Below are positions 35,701 to 43,592 of a stretch of DNA of 51,452 nt, in pieces (the stretch's first letter is position 1; each line of letters starts with the position of its first letter). The stretch covers positions 1 to 51,452 of the forward strand of contig DJPL01000020.1 of the NCBI GenBank assembly GCA_002437415.1, read 5' to 3'. Under the pieces are notes generated by a model, which was not told the DNA's origin, made no database searches, and saw nothing but the letters and a program-made list of their open reading frames with translations. The position numbers and the translations under genes were made by a program. The stretch is from Ruminococcaceae bacterium UBA6413 (GTDB lineage: Bacteria; Bacillota; Clostridia; Oscillospirales; Ruminococcaceae).

Positions 35701-38700
35701 TTCATATTGTAGCCTGACATAAGATTATGACCGTTAAGCTCAAGCGTTACATCGCCCGTAACGGTAATATCCCGTGTAAGCTCGCTGTTTTCGATATCCT
35801 TATACAGCGTTATTGTAGCCGTACCTACCTCGTTAGCCTTGGCAAAAGCGTCGCAGATATCACTGAACGGATCCCTCTTATCACTTACGTCATCAATCGT
35901 ATAGCTTACAATTGCGACAATCTGCGAATTACAGTAATAGCAAACATTAGCATCGTTTAATTCAGGATAACCGCCATCATTCTTATGGTCGCATACCTCA
36001 AAGACTAAATTAGAACCTTCGGTCCAATCCATAACTCTTTCATAATCGTAAGCAGTTTCTCCCTTATACCGTACTCTGCTTCCGCTTGCAAGAGCCTTGA
36101 CTATGTTATAGCCGCTGTCGTCTGAGCAGGTTATTGTATCGAAGCTTCCGCTTTCGATCACAATGTTATGCGCTGACGCGTCGGTAACTTTTTTATTTAT
36201 GTCTAACGAACCGACAGTAATATTTCTTATTGCCAGATCGCCGCCCTTAAACACAAGCGATTCGATTTCTGCACCGTCTATATCAGTCTTTCCGCCTTGC
36301 GTTGACAAGTTTTTGATATAAGCGTCGGTGCTGTTTATCGTAAGTGTTCCGCCTTGCAATATATATACGTCGCCAAGTTTGACTTTACCGTCAATTGTAA
36401 CCTTAGCGTCGTTTCCCGACACATACAGCCTGCTAGAACAAGCACTAGGATACGCTGTCGGTGATGTGAGAGTTACTTCTCCGCCTTGGATATTGAAGTT
36501 ATAGCATAAATCTGTACCGTTAATGTCAATGGTAAACTTACCGCTGTCCACAATGACATCGCCGCCAACTCTTCCCGAAATCAGTACTAATGTACTGCCT
36601 TCGTTCGCCTGCGCTGTCTTTATGGCTTCATTCATTTCTCCGCGATATATAGTTTCACCGTCTGCCGTATTTACCTGAGCTTTCATTAAAGCTCCGCATA
36701 TACCGCATTTTACATGGTCACCGCCATTTCTCTCGGTAAGGCTTTCCTCGGGGTGCGAGCAGGTCGCAAGCGTAAACGTAAGAGAATTGGTCTTATATTC
36801 ATATCCGTTATACTTGAATATACAGTAATATTCAACTTCACCGTCCGGCACACTGCTGTCGGCTACATTCAAATTCCCAATGTTATTTTGAAGGTCAATG
36901 CCGAGATCGAGTAGTGTACCGAAAAGATATCCCGGATACATATTGCTTGAAACCGCGTTACCGTTTACGAAATCCGAGTAACTCAGCTGTTGTGTATCAA
37001 CATCCGAAACTGCTGTAACATCTAAATAAATACCCTGTGATCCGTTACGGTATATAACAGCCGTTGCTTCACCATGCCATGCAAGGCTTACGCTCTTTAT
37101 AGGCGCTTCCTTTATGGTTACATTAGCTATCGTCTGCTTTTCACGGTTTGCAACCGTAACCCATGTGACATCCATGAAATTCATATAGCCATAGCCGTAA
37201 GCTAAAAGATCTTCTAACGTTCTGCCTTCGCCCGAAACAGATACACCGCCGAATCTGCCGCCTTTAAGCTCTGCATTACCGCCGTCATTAACCTTAAGAC
37301 TTGTGTATACACCGCCCTGAATTTCCGCATTAGCGCCGTCATAAACCGTAACATAATTTAATGCGCTCTGACCTTCGCCTATAACAGTAAGCTTACCGCT
37401 CTTTACGTCTACAGTATACACGCCGTCATAATTAGCGATGAGTTTTTTGCCGTTAAGGTCAAGGGTTATATTCTCACCTGCAGACTCAACTGCACGTGAA
37501 AGCGTACCTGTAATGTTCTTCTGCAACGTTACAGTAGCAGTACCTACCTCGTTAGCCTTGTCAAAAGCGCCGAAAATATCGGCAAACAGCTCTGTCTTTT
37601 CGCCGTCATCTGTCGTATAGCTTACGCTTGCGGCAAACGTTAAGTTACAGTACTTGCATACGCCGCTATCAAGGGCATAGCTACCGTCATCATTCTTATG
37701 GTCGCACTTGACAAACCGATAGTCTTTGTCATCATCAGTGCCGAAGGTGCTTAGTCCGGAAACTTCGCTATATAATAATTCATTAGTAGCTATTATCTCA
37801 TCAGTGTCCTGCGAGTATTCAATGCTAATTAAGCGAGTGCCGCTTGCGAGTACGTCCTTAAGCGTATACTGTCCGAGATTGATCTCATTGAAAGTACCGC
37901 CGCCTATAGTCACCTTCGCGTCCGTTGCAGTGCTTGATATAGTAAAATGATTAGCACCGCAGTTTTCACTTACACCGTCACTGATATTTAAAGTACCGCC
38001 ATATACATTGATACCGTTAATGCAAACGGAGGTCGAGCCTTCAGGGTATGTAAGAGAACCGCTATATAAAGCTATAAAGCAATTAAAAGCGCAGTTCTCA
38101 ACAGTAATTTCCGCACCCTTAATATTGATCTTCCGTGTATAAGCGTCGATATAATTGTCGTCGATCGCGGCAATCGTAAACTGACCGCTTGACAGTGTAA
38201 TATCGTTCTCAAGTCCACCGGTTGTTACAACAGTGAAAACACAGCCTTTGTTTTCAGCCTTATTGGCGTATAACAAGCCCTCTTCGATATTATCGAATTT
38301 TTCGACAGTACCGTCCGCAGTAGTTACCTTTGCATAAAGCACAGCACCGCAGGCACACTTGGTATTTGTTTCAGTGTAGGTATGAGTATGCTCTAAAACT
38401 ACGACATTTTCAAGTGTTCCGCCTATCATTGTCGTACTGCCGTCAACTATCTTTTCGGGGAGATTTGTGACTTCATTTAAGGTCGCAAACGCATAACCCT
38501 TTGCAAGCAGATTGCTTACAGGTGTATTAGTAACATTCTCATTTCCGTGGATTAACCCGTAGCTTCCGCCGTACAAAGCTATACCGCTTGCGTTTTCTAT
38601 AAATAAGGTTTCGCATCTGCCGCCGTAAATCTCAACACTCTCAGCACGCTGAACACCTAATTGGTATATGTCGACAGCTGAACTGCTGCCGTCAGCCGAG

Positions 38701-41700
38701 CCGTTTATAAGCGTACCGCCGTTTACAACTACAGGTGTGTTTATAATTCCGTTGTAGGTGCTTTTTCTGCTGTCTTTAAGATACATCACGCCGTCGTCAA
38801 TTACGTCGATCTCTGCATATATGCCGCCGAGTGAATATCCGTTCACATCGACAGTAACCGTTGCATTGCGGATTTCTGTGACCTGCGAAAGCTCGCAGTT
38901 CTTGTATAATGTCAGCGTACAGCCGTTGTTTTCTTCCGATACAGCCGCGGCAAAGGCATCGTCTATATTGCCGTAATATGACGGTGTTTCCACGCCTGAA
39001 ATGATCGCAGTAAGCTGATATCCGCAGTCACCGCATATACCTGTTTTGCTGTCAACATTCGTATGATCGCACGTCTTTCCGCACGCACACTTGCCTGTTT
39101 CGCTTTTATAATCATGAGAATGCTCTGATACTGTGACATTACTAATACCGTCAAGCAATGTCTTGCCGGAAACATCCTGCAATTCACCCGAAACAAAAAA
39201 TGCACGATTATCAGCCAATAAAGTCAGTATTTCGTCATTACCTCTGTCCCCACCGCCGCTATAGTTTATAGCGGTGAAACTGCCGCCGTGAAGAATTACG
39301 TTACTGCTTAAATCGTTTATATTGAGTGTTGTGCCGAGCGAACGATAGCAGTCAAACGTTCCAAAGACTACTGTCACCGTTCCGTTTGCACCGCAGTTTT
39401 CATCAAATGTCAGCTTACCGACGCCGCCTTCTACATTGAAATCACCATAAGTACTATTATTTTTCCCCGATCCCGTAACGGTTATATCCCCAAAAACAGT
39501 AACCGTACCTACGCTGACTTCATCAGCGATCCACAGCGTGAACTCGCCGCTGAGTATTAAATCGCCGCCTGTATAATTCTTGAACAGCTTTAATGTACAG
39601 CCCTTGTTAGCGTCACTGTCAGCCGCGCTAAAAGCCGCTACCATCTCAGTGTCCTTATAAACGGAATCTATAGCTCCGTCCTTTACGATAACAGCCGCAT
39701 ACTGGTATTCACACTCTGTACACATGCCTGTGTCAACGTCAACCTCGTCGTGAGGGCATACGTATCCGCAGCCGCACTCGCCGTTAGAATTATAGGTATG
39801 CTCAGGGTGGGCATCGATCTTCAGCGCGCCGTCTGCCGTAGTTACTTCCTTAACATTTGCATTGAAAAGAGTTCCATCAGCCTTGAAGAAAGCCTTACCC
39901 TCGCCGAGCATATCGTATAATGTCTTACTGTCCCTAGCGTAAAGTCCTGCCGGATATGTACCGGCATTCAGTATAACCGTACTCGAATCATATACATAGA
40001 TCGCAGTGTCTAAAATTATATCGCCGTCTATTATAAGCGTACCGCCGCGGTAGGAAGCGTCGTTTGTCGGAGATGGATTACAACAGAAAGTAACCGGATC
40101 GCCGCTGTTTTTGATCGTAAGCTTTCCGCTATTGCAAGGAGTAATACTCCAGACACTTAATTTGTGTCCGTTTACGTCAATTGTAAGCTCTCCGTATAAG
40201 TCATACTTAGCGCTTGATTTAGAATAATCCTTAAACAGCTTTATTGTGCCGCTTCCATAGTAATTAGTAAGTATATTGTGAAGCCCATCAGTATCTACAT
40301 TATATAAGTTTCCGTTTGCGTCTGTATAGAGTGCGACAGGCACAACCATACCGCAGGTAACACAAACGCCGTCGTCCATGCTTATATCGATGTCATGCTT
40401 GCAGGGCTTTCCGCACTCCTTGCACACGCCTGTCGGATTATCCTTGTCATAGCTGCAAGTTTTATGCTCTACGACGTACAAATTGATATTTTCGAAAGAG
40501 GAGATAGTTGAATCATATTTATTTGTAACTGTTAAAGTACCGCTGTCGTCTTTGGTTGCGAAAGCATATCCGTCAGCAAGCAAGCTTCTTAACAGTATAG
40601 GATTTTCGGTATCACCGGTGTCATTGAAAACACCACTAATATAACCGCCGTATAATGCTATATCCGCACCCGCTTCAATATGCACAGATTCGACGCTGCC
40701 GCTGTAAAGGTCTAATTTACCGTCTTGCACTGTAATACTATCTATGCTTCCGTTATAGTCGGCAGACACTGTAAGTGTTCCGCCTGCTACTTTGAATTTA
40801 GAGATATAGCTACTATTGCCGTTACCTGTCAAACTGATTATCGCATTTTTGCCGATAATAATATTTTTACTGTTTAAACACTGTTTACCGTTAAGATCAA
40901 TCGTAAATTTACCCGAAACCTCTATAACTTCGCTCGGCTCATAAGTGCTGAACAGCTTTAATGTACAGTCGTTGTTATTGCCGGCTTCCGCAAAAGCTGC
41001 AGTTAAATCATCGTAACCGACAACTGTTCCGTCCGCCTTTATTACGACCGCACCGCATTCCTTGCCGCAAGTTGAGCAAGTGCCGTCTTCCGCGTTTATT
41101 TCGCCGTCATGCGGGCATGGCTTGCCGCACTCCTTGCACTTACCTGTTGTACTGTCCTTATCATAACTACATTCATGCGTTACAGACACTAACATTTTAT
41201 TATAGCTGCTACTCGAGATAGTGATGCCATATGCATTTACAAAATTATTACTATCTCCGTCGACAAACGCGTATCCGTCAGCTAACAGACTTGCCAATAC
41301 AAATTCTGTTGCCTGAGTGCTTATTATATCAACTTTGCCGCCGCAGAATGTGATATCTGAGTCTTCATAGATCAACAGGCTGCCGATTTCTCCGCCGTAT
41401 GCTATTAATTTGCCGCCGCCCATCCATATACCGGGCACACCATTATAGTCTTTATCCAGCACAAGAGTACCGCCGTTAGCAACGTCGAATGTAGTAATAC
41501 TTTTTACGCTCTTGCCCTTAACGGTTATTACAGCGTTTTCTTTTATAATAGTGGATGTAGAATTTCCGATTCTGTTCCCGTTCATATCCAGAGTGTACTC
41601 GCCCGAAAGCTCGATGTTTACACCGGGATAGTAATCTGTGTACATTTTTAATGTACAACCCTTGTTCTCGTCCTTGCCGGCATCGGCAAAGGCCGGCGCC

Positions 41701-43565
41701 ATATCATTATAAACCGAATTTTTGCCGTCCTTTGTTATTACCGCAGAAAAAGACTTGCCGCAAATAGCACACCTGCCACTGTCGGTGTCAACGTCCTTAT
41801 GCTCGCAGGAGTTATTACAGGTGTTGCATATACCGTTTGTAAAGCCTGCCGTATGCTTGCACTCTTCAAATGTGAAAGCAAATCTCTCTGTTAATGTATA
41901 CGCGCCCTCGCCGCTTTCGTCGCTCAGAATGACATCACAATAAATGACATAGCTACCCTCAGGTACATTGTCATTGAATACAAATTCGTTTGCTCCGTCT
42001 TCTGCATTTACAGTGCCGAGGTCGTCTATGTTATATTTATTGCTTGCACTGCTCCACTTATACTCTATACTTTCAGTTGCCTGATGGGTTTCATCAACCG
42101 CATACTTAACGGCTAACTTCTGCTTTTCGTGGTCGTCATCTGCATTGTAATTTGTATAATATACGTTCTTTGCAACCTTACTGTCGGCAACAATCGCCAT
42201 ATGGGGCTTGCCTACGGCTACAGTTACAGTATTTGAATAAACATCGCCGCTCTTTATTCTGAGCTCGTATGTACCTGATATGTTTTCAGCTTCGCATATT
42301 ATGTCGCACACTGTATTTGAACTGTTGATTTCCGCAGAAAGTCCTGCGGGGTGATAATCTATCCACTCTACCTCAGGCTTGAATTCTCCTTCGGCAAAGT
42401 TCTTCGCTGTTATATACAAACTGCCGTATTCGGAGTCGTCTTCAGTCATATATACTGCGCCTATCTGCTTGCCAAGCTTAATAGAAGGCTCTGTATTAGG
42501 CTTTATAACTACAGTCTTAGCGTCTGCTCCGTCAATCTCATAATAGCCGCCGTTAAACTCAACCTTGTCTGTAACAGCGCTTTCCTCAGCCTTGAACTCA
42601 GTCGAACCCTTTATTACAAATTCATCCTCATCTATTGATGGGTAAGTGTTACTAATGCCGCGTGTATCGCCCGTAGCATAAACCGAGCCTGAGCCGCTCA
42701 TTGTAAGGTTTATTTTGTAAATGCCGCACTTAGTACCGTAAGCAGTGACCTTGCCGCCGCTTATTTCGGCATCTATGCTGGTGTTTGTGCTGTAGTATAT
42801 TCCGCCTCTTGCTTTGTTGCTTTCAGGCACAGTAATACTGCCGTTTCCGCTAACGGAAATCTTGTCGCCGAAATTACTGCTAAGCAATATTGCGCCGTTA
42901 TTGGCATATTCATCTTCTACAGCACTGCCTACGGCTGTAAGACTGCCGTTGCCGTCAACAGTAATGCCACGTCCGACCTCTACAGCTGCGCCGTCGTTAG
43001 ATACAGCTGACGCATTTGCGTTCAGTACGCCGTCATTATGTATCTCAATCGAATTTGCAGACACTTTACCTGTTGCGTTTACAGTACCGCCGTTAATGAT
43101 TATTGTTCCGCCGAGAGAGCGCGTCATAGTGCTTGTAGAGCGGTTCTCTGCATTCAGCACACCATCGCCGCTGATCGTCATCGTGCCGTCACAGTTGACA
43201 TCATCTTTATTTACGGCACTGAGAACATATGTATAGCTGTCGCCGGTGTCCGTCTGTATGATAGTGTTTTCACCCTTCAGCACTATTTCCGTGCCGTCGG
43301 GTACTGTTACGACGCTCATACCTTCTGTTGTCGCCTGAATGTTCACTCCGTCAAGCGTCAGCGTCTTTGTGTCATAATCCCAGATCCAGCCGTCACCGTT
43401 TTCGTCCGCCGTCTTTTCTCTGAAATCAAGCGGTGTCGTTATGGCTTCGCCTGTACCGCTGTGCGTATGTACCTCGCCCTCGGCAAATGCCGAAAAAGGT
43501 ATCGATGTCAGCGCCATTGCCGCCGACAATATCGCACTTATGAGCCGTGTCGATTTTTTCTTCAT
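26787..43565 (-). CDS. Giant secreted modular repeat protein (5592 residues)
   Basis: One uninterrupted 16.8-kb frame. Order of parts: signal peptide (about 1-29); beta-helix-like carbohydrate-binding region resembling the Cthe_2159/PF14262 type (about 45-400); Ig-like strand region; six modules of about 227 residues (about 575-1950); five modules of about 570 residues (about 1950-4770), each with CDHK...CxYC and CxHP...CGxC motifs, TIDLNGK/GGTLT beta-helix stretches and an Ig-like IYRNG...CIFKYNGYEYK segment; an Ig-like domain (about 4775-4875); Cys/His repeats (about 4875-5220); four FN3-like repeats (about 5221-5592). There is no LPXTG, SLH or membrane anchor at the end. AGGAGGAT precedes the ATG. 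Adhesion or glycan binding is inferred; no catalytic motif was seen. It sits 27 bp after a receiver-like gene and probably shares its promoter. Confidence 0.85.
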   Translation of the reverse strand: MKKKSTRLISAILSAAMALTSIPFSAFAEGEVHTHSGTGEAITTPLDFREKTADENGDGWIWDYDTKTLTLDGVNIQATTEGMSVVTVPDGTEIVLKGENTIIQTDTGDSYTYVLSAVNKDDVNCDGTMTISGDGVLNAENRSTSTMTRSLGGTIIINGGTVNATGKVSANSIEIHNDGVLNANASAVSNDGAAVEVGRGITVDGNGSLTAVGSAVEDEYANNGAILLSSNFGDKISVSGNGSITVPESNKARGGIYYSTNTSIDAEISGGKVTAYGTKCGIYKINLTMSGSGSVYATGDTRGISNTYPSIDEDEFVIKGSTEFKAEESAVTDKVEFNGGYYEIDGADAKTVVIKPNTEPSIKLGKQIGAVYMTEDDSEYGSLYITAKNFAEGEFKPEVEWIDYHPAGLSAEINSSNTVCDIICEAENISGTYELRIKSGDVYSNTVTVAVGKPHMAIVADSKVAKNVYYTNYNADDDHEKQKLAVKYAVDETHQATESIEYKWSSASNKYNIDDLGTVNAEDGANEFVFNDNVPEGSYVIYCDVILSDESGEGAYTLTERFAFTFEECKHTAGFTNGICNTCNNSCEHKDVDTDSGRCAICGKSFSAVITKDGKNSVYNDMAPAFADAGKDENKGCTLKMYTDYYPGVNIELSGEYTLDMNGNRIGNSTSTIIKENAVITVKGKSVKSITTFDVANGGTLVLDKDYNGVPGIWMGGGKLIAYGGEIGSLLIYEDSDITFCGGKVDIISTQATEFVLASLLADGYAFVDGDSNNFVNAYGITISSSSYNKMLVSVTHECSYDKDSTTGKCKECGKPCPHDGEINAEDGTCSTCGKECGAVVIKADGTVVGYDDLTAAFAEAGNNNDCTLKLFSTYEPSEVIEVSGKFTIDLNGKQCLNSKNIIIGKNAIISLTGNGNSSYISKFKVAGGTLTVSADYNGSIDSITVQDGKLDLYSGSVESVHIEAGADIALYGGYISGVFNDTGDTENPILLRSLLADGYAFATKDDSGTLTVTNKYDSTISSFENINLYVVEHKTCSYDKDNPTGVCKECGKPCKHDIDISMDDGVCVTCGMVVPVALYTDANGNLYNVDTDGLHNILTNYYGSGTIKLFKDYSKSSAKYDLYGELTIDVNGHKLSVWSITPCNSGKLTIKNSGDPVTFCCNPSPTNDASYRGGTLIIDGDIILDTAIYVYDSSTVILNAGTYPAGLYARDSKTLYDMLGEGKAFFKADGTLFNANVKEVTTADGALKIDAHPEHTYNSNGECGCGYVCPHDEVDVDTGMCTECEYQYAAVIVKDGAIDSVYKDTEMVAAFSAADSDANKGCTLKLFKNYTGGDLILSGEFTLWIADEVSVGTVTVFGDITVTGSGKNNSTYGDFNVEGGVGKLTFDENCGANGTVTVVFGTFDCYRSLGTTLNINDLSSNVILHGGSFTAINYSGGGDRGNDEILTLLADNRAFFVSGELQDVSGKTLLDGISNVTVSEHSHDYKSETGKCACGKTCDHTNVDSKTGICGDCGYQLTAIISGVETPSYYGNIDDAFAAAVSEENNGCTLTLYKNCELSQVTEIRNATVTVDVNGYSLGGIYAEIDVIDDGVMYLKDSRKSTYNGIINTPVVVNGGTLINGSADGSSSAVDIYQLGVQRAESVEIYGGRCETLFIENASGIALYGGSYGLIHGNENVTNTPVSNLLAKGYAFATLNEVTNLPEKIVDGSTTMIGGTLENVVVLEHTHTYTETNTKCACGAVLYAKVTTADGTVEKFDNIEEGLLYANKAENKGCVFTVVTTGGLENDITLSSGQFTIAAIDDNYIDAYTRKINIKGAEITVENCAFNCFIALYSGSLTYPEGSTSVCINGINVYGGTLNISDGVSENCGANHFTISSTATDAKVTIGGGTFNEINLGQYTLKDVLASGTRLISIEYSQDTDEIIATNELLYSEVSGLSTFGTDDDKDYRFVKCDHKNDDGSYALDSGVCKYCNLTFAASVSYTTDDGEKTELFADIFGAFDKANEVGTATVTLQKNITGTLSRAVESAGENITLDLNGKKLIANYDGVYTVDVKSGKLTVIGEGQSALNYVTVYDGANAEIQGGVYTSLKVNDGGNAELKGGRFGGVSVSGEGRTLEDLLAYGYGYMNFMDVTWVTVANREKQTIANVTIKEAPIKSVSLAWHGEATAVIYRNGSQGIYLDVTAVSDVDTQQLSYSDFVNGNAVSSNMYPGYLFGTLLDLGIDLQNNIGNLNVADSSVPDGEVEYYCIFKYNGYEYKTNSLTFTLATCSHPEESLTERNGGDHVKCGICGALMKAQVNTADGETIYRGEMNEAIKTAQANEGSTLVLISGRVGGDVIVDSGKFTIDINGTDLCYNFNIQGGEVTLTSPTAYPSACSSRLYVSGNDAKVTIDGKVKLGDVYILQGGTLTINSTDAYIKNLSTQGGKTDIDGAEIESLVFKGGDLAIRNITVGSLDINKKVTDASAHNIVIESGSFDTITCSDDSGYNIVKALASGSRVRYKGETAYDYERVMDWTEGSNLVFEVCDHKNDGGYPELNDANVCYYCNSQIVAIVSYTIDDVSDKRDPFSDICDAFAKANEVGTATITLYKDIENSELTRDITVTGDVTLELNGHNLMSGYNMKTITVDDGGKLTVNGDGDMEMSINVNKNSKLVINGGGYIYSVTVNKEGNAEIGGGNIEYLAVSGNAKLSGGKFDLIDIFNGNLESVLADGYAYKKDGGAWLSIAERAKENYSTSRDGNGKKAIVEKAPIKSASIAWADGEMPVAYRNGAKYLDVNVTYELADRSKEITYSDFVNGNNRMDDSVLYNDYYMVPAHEIGKIVTEDVEAEYYTVFKCDGYEYKSNTLKLTLATCSHPEDSLTDKNGDGRIFCGICDLSIAAKVTAADGKLLGYADIDSALKLAQENEGSTVKLMKERGTDTPCITVTDSRFTVDFNGKEVCYTFVVIGGDVTFISSAEQADVQDLKSEIQVCGADAKVTIDGKIKLGTVAVASGTLTVNSTEAYIENLSTLGGKVTVDGALINEITINGGESVIKVTDSLENNNAGTTLVLNSSETEYSVSIEGGYFSSVTCEDGSGYTLGKALAKGTTVMDDAGKSYKYSDISESTGISYVFVKKCLHIEDDASNRIALDSSGRCIYCNNEYVATVNYIGSDGSERIDLFENVLAAFDKANEVGTATVKLYKDITDSDLTNNEDSDLIRNIIITGDVTLELNGKILGDIVSSSRIYIYNGGALTVNGDGRIPANIYTNPGSKITVNSGYCDYITADGNVIICGGTINRLDIYGDAEISGGTFKFLTIDNGGDTLDSVLVDGYAYYNVDDEKWLTVAEREEKAINGDIVTVKKAPIKSARIAWQNGESPVIYRNGMQSVTVDVAKELAGDLQVSYSDFVNGIELTADSLLGVDFTTISGADVDACGIPDGEVEYYCIFTCDGYEYKSNVLNFTLATCLHENLTNVDGVVTCDECGYCLIAQVETADGEVTYYDDIAKATTAAAENEGSTLTLVSRTIADEYITISGGKFTVDLAGVSALYKFNITGGDVTFKSSEEFGSSDRCNITVKGYSAKVTIDGKIELEAVELSGGTFTTNSTEAYINDLSIYGGKADIDGAYIRTITINGGDTVIKDVIAHSLSMVGSRFGNLSIVSGRFHIVTFFGYTLGKAIASGSRVIGHDMSGVILYKYADIQSKTEIDSIVVEKCDHKDKYGSYVLDGNPCPYCNEEIVATVSYTADGSEKTEPFSDVCDAFGKANEAGTATVTLYKDNSDGLTRAIHVTGNVTLELNGHDLSITYYTSTITVDDGGTLTVNGGENDELLIVEGLSGSKIIVNGGSLSTLIAEGDAELAGGSFGDIVCAEGITVDSLLAPGYAYKNSDGTWVSIADRENTSISNVTVTEAPVLSVELTADKTKVYRNGTGKVTFGIKAEMRDGNTVSDDNPLSGQGHTTRTVFGTEQLSSTVSISGEASCSYLGMLVNDGEVVEVYYIVKYDGYELRTNTVTIEVDTCYHPADKVVSSANGNLVCGECESIIYAEIINGDSTKCYTDFEEAMEDAQLEENEGCTVMVTSDTSGINYITLYSGQFTLDLAGHKVEFIEDRIITTTGADVTIKDSFGGGIIRSGEGIARVITAQNDGKVTLEGGTIANNVYISSGKLDMCGATVENTVEIGANAKEVTIRDGSVIKGTLDVYANADPTHIKLSGGWYAYADVECSDFAKVLVKDKRLLKDSGGYYSYSELCDSTCKPENFTIVDCDHKGADGSIALDSSYACKYCGTKFVARVSYAADGTIVDEYFDNINEAFDKAKTINDNSIIKILNNVDGKLDKPITVTGKISLDFYKGKGISAVSDDGRSITVADGGSLEICSSGSVKNIVVENGAKLSINNGTFESVTVYGEVTLLGGTYGKLETNAEGGVASLLMYGYGYKNADGTWLTVAEREADSAENVTIADVPLNDATLSVDTNTLYRNSNNDPTVKFNIIIDSAANVFDGVTGVTIESRCVVNSNEAESKNWDLRYPNYNDTLNSSEILTLAGDSDVAEVYFIVTYDGYEVKTNTVSIDLVDCEHPSASIVDPITDEDTNGNITNPTYCEICKNQFHAKIVNGDSVKYYNDLYEAVADAQKSENEGCTLYPLYDANGYKEQIVISGGKFTFRVLARVYISKPVIIKGDADITILGRALVSNGADNTAVIVESGNVDFAGLATSDVIINGGNVTMSAINVRHLTINGGNVSIASGQFAQIDVTTEGKVIADYIVPGNWVQDGKTNEWIDIYHLTSATETAESIGLRVRMCPMSITQPDDTVYYTNGYYPNGIPSLEVGAMALYTAEVNPAIAYQWFSVDENGNETAIDGATGKTLSLANLTTGKYYCRITYSNATTAGVSVKSDIVTATITECKHTGGEADCTNKAVCEICHAEYGDLLPHNYELIKDSKYLKSPADCTNAAVYYLVCTMCGKSSAFIDPTVTQVVGDPLGHKYGAWVSNGNGTHTRVCANDSKHTETADCHGGTATCTAKAKCADCGAEYGEMTAHTFTAKTATTKYLKTAATCTQKSEYYVSCADCGLSSKGTASEATFTGSALGHSLTAWSVTTEATCTADGSQERHCTRCDYKQTKTIAAKGHSYSQWKVTKEASCITDGEQSRECSVCGNKETQIIAATRVHSYGNWKVTKAATCTTTGIKERTCSGCGAKETVVIQATGHKYVESIVEPTYTEKGYTLHKCSVCGNSYKTAYTDKLVLAAVTGVTLGGTAGDALRINWNKNASADGYIIEIYKDGAWSRAGKITTNSTVTFRAEGLKASTVYKFRVKAYKMSGSTAVYSAYSTTVTAMTNPSVMTGIKLVGRAADALHINWTKNASADGYIIEIYKDGAWSRAGKITNNSTAGLRVSGLKSSTVYKLRVRAYKMSGTVAYYGAYSTVVTAMTNPSAMTGAKLSGRAADALHISWTKNASADGYIVEIYKDGAWSRAGKITNNSTTGFRVAGLKPSTVYKLRVRAYKMSGTVAHYGAYSDMITERTNPSAMTRVKIGGTAKDALRINWNKNTSAQGYIVEMAQDGKWVRVAKITDTGTTTFRKAGLVKNTSYRFRVCAYYMSGSTPLYGTYVSVSGKTEAD
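26790..27905 (-). repeat. Four FN3-like repeats of 93 codons in the giant gene
   Basis: Equivalent positions (start of the GAWSRAGKIT-encoding stretch) fall at about 27789, 27510, 27231 and 26952, an exact 279-bp period. The first three copies are nearly identical at DNA level and the fourth (C-terminal) has diverged. They encode fibronectin-III-like units (DALRINWNKNASADGYIIEIY; STVYKFRVKAY). Near identity suggests recent duplication or gene conversion. Confidence 0.85.
28000..28935 (-). repeat. Cys/His (zinc-ribbon-like) repeat region in the giant gene
   Basis: A run of units of the form ATCT..G...R.C..CG.K.T..I.A.GH, encoded in the region of residues about 4875-5190. CxxC pairs and a following GH recur with broadly regular spacing. 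The same unit type makes up the N-terminal half of the M23 peptidase at 18470-19411. Metal binding is plausible but not shown. Confidence 0.75.
29280..37712 (-). repeat. Five tandem large modules (about 1.7 kb each) in the giant gene
   Basis: Module starts, marked by CDHK/CLHI motifs, are near 37712, 35992, 34215, 32490 and 30845, giving spacings of 1.65-1.78 kb. Each has two halves: CDHK...CxYC with a FDKANEVGTATVTLYKD-type segment, then an Ig-like stretch and CSHP...CGIC with a TIDLNG segment. Copies are clearly related but diverged in protein sequence. Confidence 0.78.
37716..41840 (-). repeat. Six tandem shorter modules (about 0.68 kb each) in the giant gene
   Basis: Units begin near 41800, 41120, 40410, 39755, 39070 and 38380. 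Most show C.HD....TG.C..CG, then an AVI.KDG...Y.D...AF segment, CTLKLF..Y, a TID.NG strand and a closing LLA.GYAF segment. The sixth has a shortened Cys start (CACG). The GGTL/YGG strand pattern suggests parallel beta-helix coils. Confidence 0.75.
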
Positions 43566-43592
43566 GTCTATCCTCCTGTAGATTGCCGTGCT

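Noticed and set aside
26790..41840. Regular repeats that might be read as a CRISPR array or minisatellite
   Set aside because: The periods (279 bp, about 0.68 kb, about 1.7 kb) keep the reading frame and encode domains; there are no short identical repeats with unique spacers.
27860..43236. Many plus-strand frames of 60-240 codons inside the giant gene
   Set aside because: They are antisense shadows of a repetitive coding sequence, without ribosome sites or family resemblance.
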